Position numbers and translations under genes: made by a program
Shown here: positions 1-12,545 of the stretch, piece after piece
How the letters are laid out: each line of letters begins with the position of its first letter
How positions within the stretch are numbered: the first letter of the stretch is position 1
Assembly (NCBI GenBank): GCA_012934845.2
Contig: WNNJ02000886.1
Location: forward strand, 62,001 to 126,000
DNA length: 64,000 nucleotides
Direction: 5' to 3'
Origin: Pomphorhynchus laevis
Taxonomy: Eukaryota; Acanthocephala; Palaeacanthocephala; Echinorhynchida; Pomphorhynchidae
The notes under the pieces: generated by a model
What the model was told of the DNA's origin: nothing
The model's database searches: none
Seen by the model: only the letters and a program-made list of their open reading frames with translations

Positions 1-1205
1 TGATGTAGTGTCGCTATTTACAAACGTTCCTTTGACAGAAGCTACAGACATAGCAGGTGAACTTCCTTATCTCACATGTACGTCACCAAAATTGGACAAA
101 AGAGAATGGACGGAATTAATTGAAATGTGAACGAATAAATCAGTTTTCCTCTTCAATAATCAAATAAATGAAAAATAGATAGAGTTGCGATGAGATCCAC
201 TTTGGGTCCAACACTTTCCGATTTATATATGTCAAAATGGGAAGAGCAGACATATTTCAATTTCCAAAGTCTAAAAAGTGGTGGCGATACGTTGACGACG
301 TATTTGCTGTATTTGATAACGATTCAGAAAAACTGGAAGTGCAACAAGTACTAAACCAAAACGACAACTCAATAAAATGGATGGTAACTTTCTAAGATGT
401 GCTTAAAAGCATAAGTTTTCGAGATGTACAAGTTTATAAACACAAACACCATGTCGCAACAAAAATGCACACAACATTCCATGGTCGCTATTTCTCTAGT
501 TTTTTAACAGCCCGGACAAATCCAAATTTCTGCGGTCTCCGCTTTGTTTCGAAGATGCTTCAATACTTGCAGTAACAACTACGCAAAATTCAAGTATTAA
601 AGTAAAAGATATGTTAGAATCTTGCCAATTCCCAAAATGGACTATTGCAAAGGTATTATGCACTTCTCGTTGGTCACACCTAAGAACAATTGCTGATAAT
701 TCAAAAACACTCAAAAAATATATTAGAGCCACACACATACATCAGTAAGTCTCTATCTAACAAATTGAAAAGTATATCTATAGATATAATGCAGACTTTA
801 GCGTGTACCGTAAACGGGGCTTTAACCTTTGTGGAATTCTTAAACGGAAACTTCTAAAAGAATGTAATAGTGCGGTATACTCTATCCCGTGCGCAAATTG
901 TAATAAAATGTATATTTACCAAACAAAACAGGGATTAGTGAAAAGATTATATCAACACCAATACTCTTTGAGATGACACGTCTTCCACAATTTTCAATCA
1001 TATCACAAATACCGACCATATAGTTCAATTTAACAGGACTATTACCTTAATAAGGAAATATATTTACATCGTAGACTAGTAATAGAGTCCTTATTCATCA
1101 ATACAAATGACACGATGGAAGGAAATAAATCTAATTGGAGTTTAAAGCTCCCTTCACAAAATATTGCTAAAACTATACAGAATAAACTTAGGGAGGTGTA
1201 AAGAC
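1..1205 (+). mobile_element. Canonical Penelope-like element, 5' part outside window, C-terminal GIY-YIG
   Basis: Translated pieces in shifting frames match the order of a Penelope-like retroelement. The RT3 motif DVVSLFTNVPL starts at about base 2. An RT4-like STLGPTLSDLYMSKWEE lies near 191-240. The RT5 box WWRYVDDVFAVF lies near 281-316. A C-terminal GIY-YIG endonuclease start (CNKMYIYQTKQGL) lies near 897-935, and its tail RRLVIESLFINTN near 1072-1110. The order RT then GIY-YIG is that of canonical endonuclease-positive PLEs, which prime reverse transcription at a nick. Several stops and frame changes show a dead copy. This lineage differs from the abundant PLE family elsewhere in the window. 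Confidence 0.75.
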
Positions 1206-1399
1206 TATCATACTCACCTTCGGGTTAGACGATCCCGGGTTCCCAAGTCTTCGTTTTAATGATATGGTTTTGTTTGATTTTATTTCTAACGCTTATTTAA
1301 TGTAAAAATTTCAGATTGAAAAGGGCTGCACGAACAGCCGAAGTATTGAAATAAAATTCAAGAGTTTTAATTCTCTGGGATGCTTTGCCAAAAAAAAAA

Positions 1400-1800
1400 C
1401 AATTTATTTTGACCCGAATGCAATATTATTTAATAATCATATAACAACTATTGATAAAGCTAGTAATAACTTTGTCTTCATATGCAAAAAGCTTTATTAT
1501 GATATACTGATGAAAGAAGTTAATTATAATGATTTAAATGTATACACAACATATGGACGTAATTATTTTAATGTAGAAACAATTATTACAAATTATTGTT
1601 CTATAATGGATATAAATAATAAAAATTAAAATCAGATAATAAAGCTATACCTTTATTATATTAAATCTAAAATTATATAAAAATCTAATAAAACCTAAGC
1701 TCATATTTAGTGCTTTTAAATGTAAATTAAAATCACTTTAATTTAAAGTGATTTTTTAAAACCACTTTAACAAATAATTCATGCATAATTGCCTATTTCA
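1400..1800 (+). mobile_element. Fragment of the abundant PLE family (N-terminal RT part)
   Basis: The bases parallel the better copy at 29,440-29,740: the same run from the IDKA-type segment through the decayed equivalent of PKLHKNPIKPRF and the CTLKLLS-like segment. Many substitutions and stops make it an old fragment. It joins neither the upstream PLE nor the GIY-YIG fragment at 2.6 kb in a readable way. Confidence 0.6.
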
Positions 1801-2589
1801 ATCTAAAAGTTCAACTTCGAAAGTAAACATTTGAACGTACAAGAGCTCGGTTTGGTGCAGTTAATGCATTCCTTCTCATGGGAGCTGAATACATGTGAAA
1901 ACATTTACATTTAATATTAAAATAATATCAAAATAAAGGCGTTGGATTTAAATGCTACCGTATATATAAGCGTAAATAAGCGTCGTCCATACTTTAAAAC
2001 GAAGGTACTTATCAATAAATGTCGTGTTTTATGACCTGTTTCATACGACGATGATTTTCATATATAATATGATGCCCGTATTTTATAATATATTAGGCCC
2101 ATAAAAGATCGAATATAAAATAGTACAATTTTAAATTTACTGCTTTTTCGGCTAATATTTCTTCATACGATTTTAAATTTCATCTATTGTAAAAAATCAA
2201 ATTTAATTTATATTGTAAAAAATTTATAAACTTCAAATGACTTGAATAATCGATGAATAATTGAGCATATAGTAAAGGATCGAGTGAATTTTTATTATTT
2301 ATTTTAAAATCATATTTGAAATAGCCAAGTCTGATATTTTTCATTGATGTCGATACGTTCAAGTAGCTATCTGTAAAAGGATAGTGATGATATAATTCAT
2401 AAAAGTTTTTTCCGTAGTGGATATCCTACTTGAGCAATAAAAAATTGTTATAAAGGAAATACTATTAAGACAAGACTGGTAGGATTTCAACTAGAGATAC
2501 AATATATAGGAATATCATATATTGACGAAAGGTGGAAGAGTAAACTAGTTAAATAGATAAAATGTTCTAAAAATAGCCAAAAACAGTTG

Positions 2590-2960
2590 TTTATAATGGA
2601 AAAATGTCTAAAATGAAAAATATCTTTAAATTCAAACCGCATTACAATAATGATGGTGTTGTATATGAAATACCAAGTGATGATTGTGATAATGTATATA
2701 TTGGTCAGCAAGATAAGGGTTATTTAAACGTATTGAGCAGCATAAATATGCCGTTAAAAATAAGAGGATCCGGAGATGCTATAAATCATTCCTTAAACAT
2801 TGATCATAAAATATCATTCGATAGGATTTAGTGATTTAAGTGGCGAATAATGTTTTAGAAAGAAAAATACAAAAATCATTTTAAAATAAATTTATGCTTA
2901 CTAATAAACCATATATTAATTTAATAACAAATATTTTTGAATTGTAATTTATAGTTTAGT
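2590..2960 (+). mobile_element. PLE GIY-YIG endonuclease fragment
   Basis: A 75-codon frame at 2604-2831 contains GVVYEIPSDDCDNVYIGQQ, a clear GIY-YIG signature with the usual Cys just before YIG, followed by a His-containing helix (NHSLNIDHKISF). Downstream bases decode as a decayed ERKIQKS...INLITNIFEL tail, typical of the C-terminal end of canonical PLEs. No RT sequence is recognisable directly upstream, so this is a 5'-truncated or decayed copy. Confidence 0.6.
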
Positions 2961-3244
2961 TTAATTTACTTTTTATTGTATATTTTATATCATTTTGTTT
3001 TATATCAATTTAGATATAATTAATTTAATTTTAATAAATTTTGTTGTATTGTGCATTTTCGTTGTTGATTGTACAAATATTTTAGAATTGTAATCCATAG
3101 TTTTATTTTTATGCTTTTAAATAAATTTGATGTTAAAACATTTTTAAATATTTATGTTTTTAACATTTTAGAAATGTAATTTTAACAGAACGAAGCAAAT
3201 CTAATCATTTGAACAGCAGAACTATGGTAACCGAACAACTAACA

Positions 3245-3575
3245 ATTTTCGAACACTTTTATTGTAATTTTCGAACCCTTTTTCATGTCCTGATGATGAT
3301 AGCATTTCGCTGTTGAAAATTTTGACTTTAAAAGGAATATATAGTTATTACAGGAACAAAGAAGCAGAAATTATGCTTTATTTGATATTTTTATCAAATA
3401 AAGGATAATTTATGTTTATTAAAGTCAAAATTTTCAACAGGGAAATTCTATCATCATCAGGATATAAAAAAGGGTTTGAAAATTACAATAAAAGTGTTCG
3501 AAATTATACTTTATTTGATATTTTTATCAAATAAAGGATAATTTCTGTTTCTTTTTTCCTGTAATAACTATATAT
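3245..3575. repeat. Inverted repeat with hammerhead-like half-cores
   Basis: The arm at about 3245-3360 reappears inverted at about 3420-3575, including the shared run of cgaacacttttattgtaat type and the flanking pyrimidine tract. Each arm holds CTGATGA, a 5-6 bp imperfect stem and GAAA (3290-3318 on plus, 3432-3460 on minus). This arrangement is common at PLE ends. An A/T-rich block (tttatttgatatttttatcaaataaa) also occurs twice. No open frame is present. Confidence 0.6.
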
Positions 3576-3599
3576 TTGAAATGGAAGAAGATTATGGGT

Positions 3600-4300
3600 T
3601 TAGTATTTATTATTAAAAGGAATAATTAAACCTTACTCGTTTTATTAATCACAGCAAATAAATCAATAAGTAAACAATGTATTTATAACAAAAAGTGAAA
3701 TTTTAATTGATGGAAGGCTCGTAAAAATAAAATGCCGAATAAAATTGTGGATAATCAGTAGTGGAAATGTATGACCTATACATGCACATCATTATCTCGA
3801 ATCAGCACAAAAATTCAAAGAATTCCGCAAATTTATGCATTCATTCCTCATGCACAAGATTGCAGGTATTTGTTTCTGCAGGTTACCAAACCGAAATCAC
3901 TCCATCAATCTGATCGAGTATACTATCGTCCTTAAAAGTGAATGCAAATCATTCAGTTCACCGTTAAGCTTCATCAACCCAAACTTGTAAATATTTGATT
4001 TTGTAAATTTGATATTTAATACTCAACATATAATGTTAGTGCATTAGTTTAATAAAAATTCGTCAATCACGGTATCACACCACCAAGAGCTATCAGATCA
4101 ACTAACAGAGTTTACGTATTTAAAAAATGATTTAACTCGGTTGCATCTGTCAGCTGGAATTCTTCTGATTGTTGTTGTACGATATTATCCTCACAGGTAT
4201 TAATCCTATTCCTGATACAGCAAGACGTTACTAATCAGTATGGGCACGATCATTTTGGTATGATCCCCTACTAAAAGTAATATACAGAAATGTATATATA
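3600..4300. other. Non-coding stretch, nothing recognised
   Basis: AT-rich DNA without a convincing reading frame, RNA gene or known repeat on either strand. Confidence 0.5.
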
Positions 4301-4312
4301 CACCACTGGATC

Positions 4313-4372
4313 AGCCAGCCTAGTGGATGTAACGCTATTTCGTGATACGACGTCATGAGTTCAAAGACGATC
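4313..4372 (+). repeat. Possible tRNA-derived head (A and B box-like)
   Basis: cagcctagtgg at 4316-4326 resembles a pol III A box, and agttcaaagac at about 4358-4368 resembles a B box, at roughly tRNA spacing. Both boxes deviate from consensus and no full cloverleaf closes. It could be the head of a degenerate SINE or chance similarity. Confidence 0.25.
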
Positions 4373-4899
4373 AGCACCAGTGTACGGAGTAAGCAGATAG
4401 TAAGGCTCAAAACGTAAATGTAGTTCTGGGTCAGCAGCTGATGAGATCCTCCCAGGCTGATTAGTAGCGCTCCTCTGCAGTATCAAAAATAGGATAAATA
4501 TCTATGAGGATAATATGGTTCCACAATCAGAATAAAAAAGTAATGTCAAACAAAATTTAAATAATTAAATAATTAGGCCCGCTAGATGCAGTAGGTTAAT
4601 TCAGCTAGTATCTATTATCAATTAGCCTCTTCGTGGAGAGGCCTAGGCAACGTCTGTTTGACATTAGTCGATCAACGGCTAAATGATTGGCCTGCTTGCA
4701 TAAGCCGCAGGGATAGTCCATACATAGACCATATCAGATATCACTGAGTACTCCAACGGCGGATTGGATAATGAACCGAAAGGCAGAAGAGAGTCACCGA
4801 GGACTGTTTCTTTACAGTAACGATGTTGGGTCATCAAAGGATATCGGAAACGGGAGATAGCCGAACAATTAAATCAAAACAATGAAAATGGCAAGCGAC

Positions 4900-7400
4900 A
4901 AATTTACAAAAATAAATTAGGAGCGATGAACAATGGTCAACTCACCACTGACGGGAGAAGTTTTTATTGTCGGGCGCCGTGTGACCAGGCAGTTGTACAG
5001 AGACAGTGAAAGAGGCGTCAATATCCGGAGCAGACTAGCCTTCATGTAGGAACGTGAAATGTCATATCGCTGGCGGGGAAGGAAATATGATTAGTTGAAG
5101 AGATGGTTCGCTTCACTTTAGAAATAGTCGGAGTGATTATATTTACTATTCTGGAACTGAAACTAAACTTTTGGATCAAGGTTGGACCTTGAACTATTCG
5201 GGAGTTACCAATGGAAATTGACGGCAGGTGGGTGTAGGGATACGAACAAGTCCACAGTTGTCGTTCGTGACAAAGAGGGAAAGGGGATAACTGCTGTGTG
5301 TGCGTATGCTCCCAACATTATCTCGGAATACGCAGTCTTCGTGAAAGATCTTCAGGCTCTGCTTGATAGTACTTCTGTCGAAGATTCCCTCGTTCTACTG
5401 GGTGACTTCAATGCTCATGTTGGTAGTGACAGTAGCATTTAGAAGGAAGTGTTGCGGAAGAACGGACTCTCTGATCTGAATGCGAGTGGTGTTAAATTAT
5501 TGAACTTTTGTTCTCGTAACAATTTGTGCATAACAAAAACCATGTTTGAACATGAGGAGATACATAGATGACATGGCATCAGGATTTTCTCAGCCAAATA
5601 TCAATGATCGATTATGTAATCTTTTCATCTGATCTGCGACGCTATGTTCTGGACACTCGTGTAAAAGAGGGGCTGAGCTGTCAACCGATCACTACCTTGT
5701 AGTTAGTAAGCTTTGATGGCGGATCGGATGCTAGACAAGCCTGTAAAACCCAAACGTTGTGTGACGGAGCGCTGGGAACATTAAGTAGATGTGTCTGTCA
5801 ATGGACGTGTTCTGGCTGCATCCGGGAGTTCTTCCCTCGGTTGCCAGAAGAGTTAAGCATTTTAAGAGTATTCTCAGTTCAGTGGATATGATCAGGAATT
5901 GGGAATGTTCAGATCCTCGCTTGACAGGGCAACTATTAAAAGTTGTGGATCGAAAGCTTTAGGTGTTTGTCGCGGAGGGTTTGCATTAACTGCTTGGTGG
6001 ACACGAACAGTTAGAGATTTTGTTTAACAGAAGAAGCGGGCTTATTAGGCAACATTGTCTGATAAATTAGTGGAAGCTGTAGAGAAGTACCGAAGGGGAA
6101 CAAGAGCTAGAGCTCGAGCAGTTACCGAAGCTAAAAATGCGACTGGGGAGAAGTTTGGAGAGCACTTAGAACTTGATTATATGTCAGCTTCAAAGATGTT
6201 TTAGAGGATGATCAAGAACATTCGTGTTCGAAGGCAGAAACCTTCTCAAACTGTCTATGACAAGAGAAGGTCAAGAGAAGGTCTATGCTGACTGACATTG
6301 AATAAATTCTTGGTTGCTGAGAAGAGCATTTAAAGAGTATCCTTAGTCCAGTAGATATGCCTTCTCTTGTAGAAATATAGCCTTTATAACCAATGGAAGA
6401 GCTTATCTCTTTTGAAGAGGTCGTTGCTGCTCTTAAAAACTTCGTAATTGCAAGTCTTCTGAACTAGATGAGATTTAACCTCAAAATTTTATGGTTATCG
6501 ACTTGAATCATTATGGGTCTAACACGGATGTTCAACGTTGCATTGAAGTCGGGTAAGGTTCCTAGTCTTGAGGCTTCTTGTACTTTTAACTTTTTGGCTT
6601 CTTGTCCCAAGGACTTACAATGCCTACTATATCGATTTGCAATGGAATGACAAGCCGCACGGATGTTGGTTAGCATCTCTAACACTGTCTCTACGTGTTC
6701 GTTTGTCTCGGATTCAGGTATCAATGTCAACACGGATTGGGAAAAAGGTTTTTTTCTGATGTAGATGACTTCAAGTATCTTGTAGTATTGTTGTCGAGAC
6801 ACGGCAGGAACATCAAGGAGATTTAGAAACGGATCTGTTTAGCTAACGCAGCAATGCGTTCTTTGTACATATATGTCGTGGTTAAGCGGAAGTTGAGTTT
6901 TCAAGAGAAGCTTTCGGTTTAGCCACGATCTTCATTCCTATCTTTACCATGGTTATGAGCTATTAGTTATGACCGAAAGGATAATATCTCGAATACATGA
7001 AACCAAAATAAGGTTACTTTGAGGTGTTACATATCTTAGCCTTGGAGATATGATTAGGAATTCGTTCATCCGGGATGGATTCGGAGTAAAGTCGCTGCGT
7101 CTTAGCATCGAAAAAAGTCAGCTAAGTTGGCTAGGACACGTTCTGGGGATTCTATGGATAGCCTTCATCGAAGGGTTTTCAAGGCTGGACTCTTTGAAAA
7201 TAACCTCGAGGTAGACCTCGGTACCGGTGGAGAGATCAAATCTCAAACTTGCCGAAGAATGCATTGGGGTATCTGAAAGAGAACTCTGATGTGTCGCCTA
7301 GCATCGCTATTTCTGGAGTAGTTTGGTTAATACACTGTCTCCACGACCCGACATCCAGACCAGTGGTTGACAATAAAAATATTGTGTACTTTTGTTTTTT
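4900..7400 (+). mobile_element. RTE-clade LINE, near full length but decayed (copy A)
   Basis: The order of an RTE-type non-LTR retrotransposon can be followed. The apurinic endonuclease part lies near 5150-5450 (GWTLNYSGVTNGN; LLGDFNAHVGSD in the 86-codon frame 5182-5442), with the SMIDYVIF-like segment near 5600. Decayed RT follows from about 6400. The C-terminal tail lies at about 6700-7370, including the conserved STRIG, KYL and AAMRSLY segments. The 3' end is a short T-rich stretch then cttgtcaagaaatggttgttg, shared with four other copies here. Fish RTE (Rex3-like) elements have the same segment order. Many stops and frameshifts make it inactive. The true 5' end may lie further upstream (4,560-4,900 could be 5' UTR). 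Confidence 0.75.
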
Positions 7401-7839
7401 TCTTGTCAAGAAATGGTTGTTGTTATAGAAATCAGCAGATTAAATTGCTATGCTATCAGGCTTCGGCCGAAATTCCTCGACCCAAACATAACAGCGAAAG
7501 AAACGATTTGGTGCATTGCACTTGCTGATTATCCTTGAAAATTATGGACTGTTTTATATTAAATGAGTTACTTAATTTTTATATTATCTTTTGATAATTT
7601 TTCTTTTCTCTTATGCCATAATGCAGTTGAAACATAAGTACAAAATTTTTTTAATCGAAACGTTGATATTCATGTTTGTAGCCTTTGCAAAAAAATGTGA
7701 GCAGGGTTGCAGTCTATCTAAACTTTAGTTTTTTACGATGAGCTTTTCAAGCTTGGAATCCTTTTAATTTTCCTCTTATCTGCAATCTAAGCTATCTAAT
7801 TTAATTTCCGTTCTACCCATATGCCCCTTGTATCCTCTC

Positions 7840-9440
7840 ATCTCTTTAAATACTTCCCTCCCAGAGCTATTCTACCTTCTTCCTGTTTCGTCTGACGAAG
7901 TTTATTCGGTTCTTCTGTCATCACCTAATAAAACCCCTCCTTCTGACCTAATTCCCACCTACTTGCTTAAAAAAATCTGCTTATAAATCTCACCCTTCCT
8001 AACCACTTTGTTCAACTTGTCTATCCGCAGCCGCACATTCCCTTCCTATTGGAAATGCGCCACTGTTCGCCCTCTCCTCAAAAAGCAATCTCTCGACCTT
8101 TCACTACCATCTCTGTACCGTCCTATGTAACTTCTTCCAAACCTCTCTAAACTCCTTGAGCGTCTCGTTCTCAAGCAACTTAATACATATCTATTTTCCT
8201 CCAACTTATTCCATCCTTCCAAGCCGCTTTTCGCTCTAATCACTCTACTGAAATTACATGTCTTAAAGTTTATAACGACTTACTCATCTCGTGCAATCAA
8301 AAATCATATAGTGTCATAGTTTCTCTTGATCTCTAATCTGCTTTTGACATCGTCGATCACTCGATTCTTCTCCATCGTCTTCGTCATGATTATGGCTTTT
8401 CTTTACCCACTGTATCATGGTTTTCTTCATATCTATCAAACCGTACATTTCGCGTATATTCTAACTCTTCTCTCTCCCATCTTTCGTCCATCCCGTCCGG
8501 TGTTCCACAAGGCTCCGTATTAGACCCTATGCTTTTCTATCTTCTTCTCAGTGATTTGTCTTCTATTTCTCATACATTTAACTTCCATGTTATGCAATAT
8601 GCTGAAGACATTCTTATCTCTGCTCACTCACCTGCTTATCATATTCATGATCTTAGTGTTTCTGCTTCCAACTGTCTTGCCTCAATTTTCAATCATCTTT
8701 ATTCTCTTCGTCTTTCTCTGAATCCTAATAAATCAAAAATAATGTGAATCCTTTCTCGACGCTTTGGCGTAGAACCTTCCTCCTTATCATTAAATTCTAC
8801 AATTCTCCCTATCGTTGACAATCTCGTTTTCCTAGGCTTCCATTTTGACAACAAACTTTCACTTAAACCTTTCGTTAGAGATAAAATATGCTCATCTACC
8901 CTGATTCTCCGCAACCTCCGTCAAATTCGTAGATTGATCGATTTCCCTTCATGTATGACTCTCATATCTTCTCTCATGTTCTCAACACTTGATTTCTGTC
9001 TTAGTTTATTTTCCAACTCACCTAAATCCACTCTTCTTCCTTTACAACGCATCATCAACACAGCCGTCCGAGTTCTCCTCCGTCTTCGTCGTTTTGATCA
9101 TACATCCCGCCATCTTGTTTCTCTCAATTCGTGTTTATTTATTCTACCATTTATTGTCGTGTTCAAATTCGTCTTGTTATCATTTCTTTTCGCCTTATAA
9201 CTTATCATAACCCTTCATTTATCAACCTTCCTTTTCTCGACAATTCTCGTCCTATGTACTGTGCTCTGCGTTCCCGTAATTCCCTTTTTTTACATGCCCC
9301 AAACTACTCTACCTCTTTTGGCTTCCGCTCTTTCGTTGTGGCTGCTCTTCTATCGTGGAATCATCTGCCCATTCATATCCGCCAATTAACATCAATGCCG
9401 TGCTTCAAACGCCAAATCCAAATCATAGAACATAATTTTT
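7840..9440 (+). mobile_element. L2/CR1-clade LINE, 5'-truncated, fairly well preserved RT
   Basis: The RT region is readable over about 1.5 kb with only a few frame changes: SDLIPTYLLKK near 7950, PLLKKQSLD near 8080, AAFRSNHSTE-like near 8220, AFDIVDHSILLHRL near 8340, SGVPQGSVLDPMLFYLLLSDL near 8490-8560, and YAEDILISAH near 8602. YAED stands where YADD is usual. The LVFLGFHFDNKLSL segment follows near 8822. The C-terminal tail includes RSFVVAALLSWNHLPIHIR near 9330-9390, typical of L2/CR1 elements. The endonuclease half is absent, the usual 5' truncation. The 3' end abuts a PLE tail at about 9440, suggesting insertion next to or into it. Confidence 0.75.
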
Positions 9441-11890
9441 ATTTTTATTTGAACAATAAATTTTATCGTTATATAAATATTGATTGTATAAAATCATTTA
9501 TAATTATTCATTATTTGTGATTATTTATCTTTATTTTTAATTTATATATGGTATAAAATACGTAGACTCCGCAAGCTGGTCTGATTTATTCTACATATTA
9601 ATAATATGTAGAATGACATAGGACATATGAAGAATGTCCTATTCTTTGATATGACATTATTATTTTTCTGCTTATTTTCAAGCAAGTTTAAGGCAACAAT
9701 TTCTTTGAACAATAAATAATATACTTAGTATTAAAATAAGATACTAGATAATCAAATTTTATCAGAGGAAATAAGTCATTAGCCTATTTTTGGCCCCTTA
9801 TGCTATGTTGTCTCGAGTCGCCATTAGCATGTATTTGGCCCCCTGCTATGTTGTGTCGAGGAATAAGAGACGAAACCTGATAGCACAGCAGTTCCTCCTT
9901 ATGACCTCTAATCCTTATTCTGATACACCGTATGTCATTTATTAGTCGATTCATAAAAATTGACTTTTATTTTAAATTTCAATTTTGAATTTTAACTTGA
10001 TAAAAAATAAATTGTATAAAATCTTATATTATTATTTATTGTTATTTTTGAGGTTGGTTAGCATTTCTAAGACTGTCTCTATATGTGTTCGTTCGTGTAG
10101 GATTCAGGTGTCAATGTCAACCCGGATTGGGGAAAAGGTTCTTTCTGATATGGATGACTTCAAGCATCTTGGGATATTGTTGTCTAGACACTACATGAAC
10201 ATCAAGGAGATGGAATAATCTACGTATTTATCGGGTAAAAACGTAGATTCAGCAAGCTGATCTGATTTGTTCTACTGGCAAGTTATTATTGGCATGTGAA
10301 CTGTTTTTCCAGTAATATAACCTCTGCCAGAAATGAAACTATGTATAATCGATACCACATTGATATTTTTTACTTATTTTCAAGCAAGTTTGACGAATTA
10401 TATTTCTATTTCTTATAATGGAGAAGTATAAACCACCAAAATATAATTAAAATATTAAATTTACAATATATAAATCAACAAAATTTTATTAAAACTAAAT
10501 TTAAACTATTAAGCGGAAAAATTTTATGGATAATAAATAATATTCTTTGTATTACAAGATACACCGGATAAACAAATTTTATCGGAGGAAATACGTCATT
10601 AACATGAACTTGGCGCCGCTGCTATTTTGTGTAGCGGAAAATGGGACAAAACCTGATAATATAGCAGTTCCTCTTGATGACTTTGTTTTCCCGATAATAT
10701 AACCTGTCTAAAATATTAACATTATGTATTATTGATACAATATTATCTGTTCATTTTCAAGTATGTTCAATAAATTTTATCTATACTTCTTATAATGGCG
10801 AAGTACAAATCAATATAATGTTATTTGGATCATATAATCAATATTCTTTGTATTGGAATAAGATACAGTAGCTAATAACATTTCATCAGATGAAATACGT
10901 CATTAACATGTATTTGTCCTCGCTGCTATGTTGGGTCGAGGAATAGGGGCCGAAACCTGATAACATAGCAGTTCCTCCTGATGACCTCTAATACTTATTC
11001 GAATACATCTTATATCATTTATTAATCAATTCATAAAAATATTTTTTTTAATTTTTATAATTAATTATAAAGTCATATATTTTATAATTTATTATCTATA
11101 TTTTTAATTTATATATAGAATAAAAATACGTAGACTCAGCAAGCTGATCTGATTCGTCTTACTGGATAGTTATTATTGACCTGTGGACTTTGTTTTCCAA
11201 GTAATATAACCTCTGCCAGAAATACTGAAACTATGTATAATCGATACCACATTATTATTTTTCTGCTTATTTTCAAACAAGTTTAATAAATTTTTATTTT
11301 TTTATAAAAGAGAAGTATAAATAAACAAAATATTATTAAAATATTAAATTTACAATAAATGAATCAACAAAATATTATTAAAATTTATTTAAAATATTAA
11401 GCACAACTTTGTATGGAAAATAAACAATATTCTTTGCATTAGAATAAGATACACTAGATAATCAAATTTCATCAGGGGAAATATTTCATAATCATGTATT
11501 TGGTTCTGCTACTTTGTAGGTCGATGAATATGAGGAGAAACCTGATAACATAGCAGTTCATTCTGATGACCAACAATCTTTATTTGAATGCATCATATAT
11601 TATTAGTCAATTCGTAAAAATTTATTTTTATTTCTAATTTTAATGATACATTTTATCGTTAAATACATATAAATTGTATAAAATCTTAAATAATTATTCA
11701 TTATTTATAATTATTTATCCTTGTTTTAATTTATATATGGTATAAAATACTTAGACTAGTTAGCTTATCTAACTTGTTCAACTAACAAGTTATTATTGAC
11801 CAGTGAACTTTGTTTTCATGGTAATATAACCTGTCAGAAATTTGAAACTATTTATTGTTGATACGACATTATTATTTCATGTCATATTAT
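9430..11890 (+). mobile_element. Array of truncated PLE 3' tails
   Basis: A tail module recurs head to tail. It runs from an aataatattctttgtatt-type start, through a hairpin block (ctgctatgtt ... aacatagcag, then ttcctcctgatgacc), an A/T-rich stretch and a tattattc-rich stretch, to a terminal box close to tacgtagactcagcaagctgatctga. Hairpin blocks lie near 9790-9900, 10615-10690, 10915-10990 and 11500-11570. Terminal boxes lie near 9556, 10232, 11127 and 11747. The same module follows the RT frame of the copy at 29.2-31.1 kb, which identifies it as PLE. A 170-bp RTE fragment sits at 10047-10220. Confidence 0.65.
10047..10220 (+). mobile_element. RTE LINE fragment (copy B)
   Basis: The sequence ggttggttagcatttctaag through tcaaggagatggaat parallels 6665-6825 of copy A (segments STRIG.KV and FKHLGILLSRH). 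It is a short internal fragment lying between PLE tail pieces. Confidence 0.65.
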
Positions 11891-11899
11891 TGATTATTT

Positions 11900-12545
11900 C
11901 TTGCGGTATTGTTCTCAAAGGACTGCAAGAACATCATGGAGATTAAGAAACGAACTTGTTTAACTAATACGGCAATGCGATCTTTGTACAGATATGTCGA
12001 GGTGAAGCGAGAGTTGAGTCTTCGGGCGAAGCTTTTGGGTTATCGCACAATCTTAGTCCCTATCTTTACATATGGTCATGAGCTTTGGGTTATGAACAAA
12101 AGGATAATATTTCGGATAAAGGCGACTGAAATGAGATTACTTCGTATTAAGGCCGATCTTAGCCTTAGAGATAAGTTTAGAAATTCGGTCTTTCGGAATG
12201 TACTCGGAATAAAGTCGCTGCATCTTCACATCGAAGAAAGCCAGTTGAGGTGGCTAGACACGTTTTGAGGATGTTTAAGGATAGCCTTCCTCGGAAGGTT
12301 TTTAAGGCTGGACACTCTGATAAAAAACGGTCGAGGCAGACCTCTGTGACGGTAAAGAGATCAAATCTCGAAACTGGCCGAAGAATACATTGGCCTATCT
12401 GAAAGAGAACTCTGGTATGTCGTTAAGGATCGCGATGTCTGGAGTAGTTTGATTCGTACACTGCCTCCACGACCCGACACCTAGACCAGTGGTTGACAAG
12501 AACAATATTGTTACTTTTATTTTTTCTTGTCGAGAAATTGTTGTT
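11900..12545 (+). mobile_element. RTE LINE 3' end (copy C)
   Basis: A 119-codon frame (11909-12268) reads through the conserved C-terminal region of the RTE protein: NTAMRSLYRYVEVKRELS, YGHELWVMNKR, then a basic TEMRLLRI segment and HIEESQLRWLD. The non-coding tail ends in acccgacacctagaccagtgg and tcttgtcgagaaattgttgttg, as in copies A and F. It is 5'-truncated and lies within the PLE tail array. Confidence 0.75.

Noticed and set aside
6568-6759. Opposite-strand 63-112 codon frames over the RTE copy
   Set aside because: They are shadows of the decayed LINE reading frame and match nothing themselves.
10923-10977. H-type pseudoknot from the two tail helices
   Set aside because: The helices interleave, but the 5-base first loop cannot span both stacked stems, so they are more likely alternatives.
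10923-10990. Full hammerhead ribozyme in the PLE tail
   Set aside because: GTC and CTGATGA flank a helix correctly, but no GAAA strand with a closing stem III follows in any copy.
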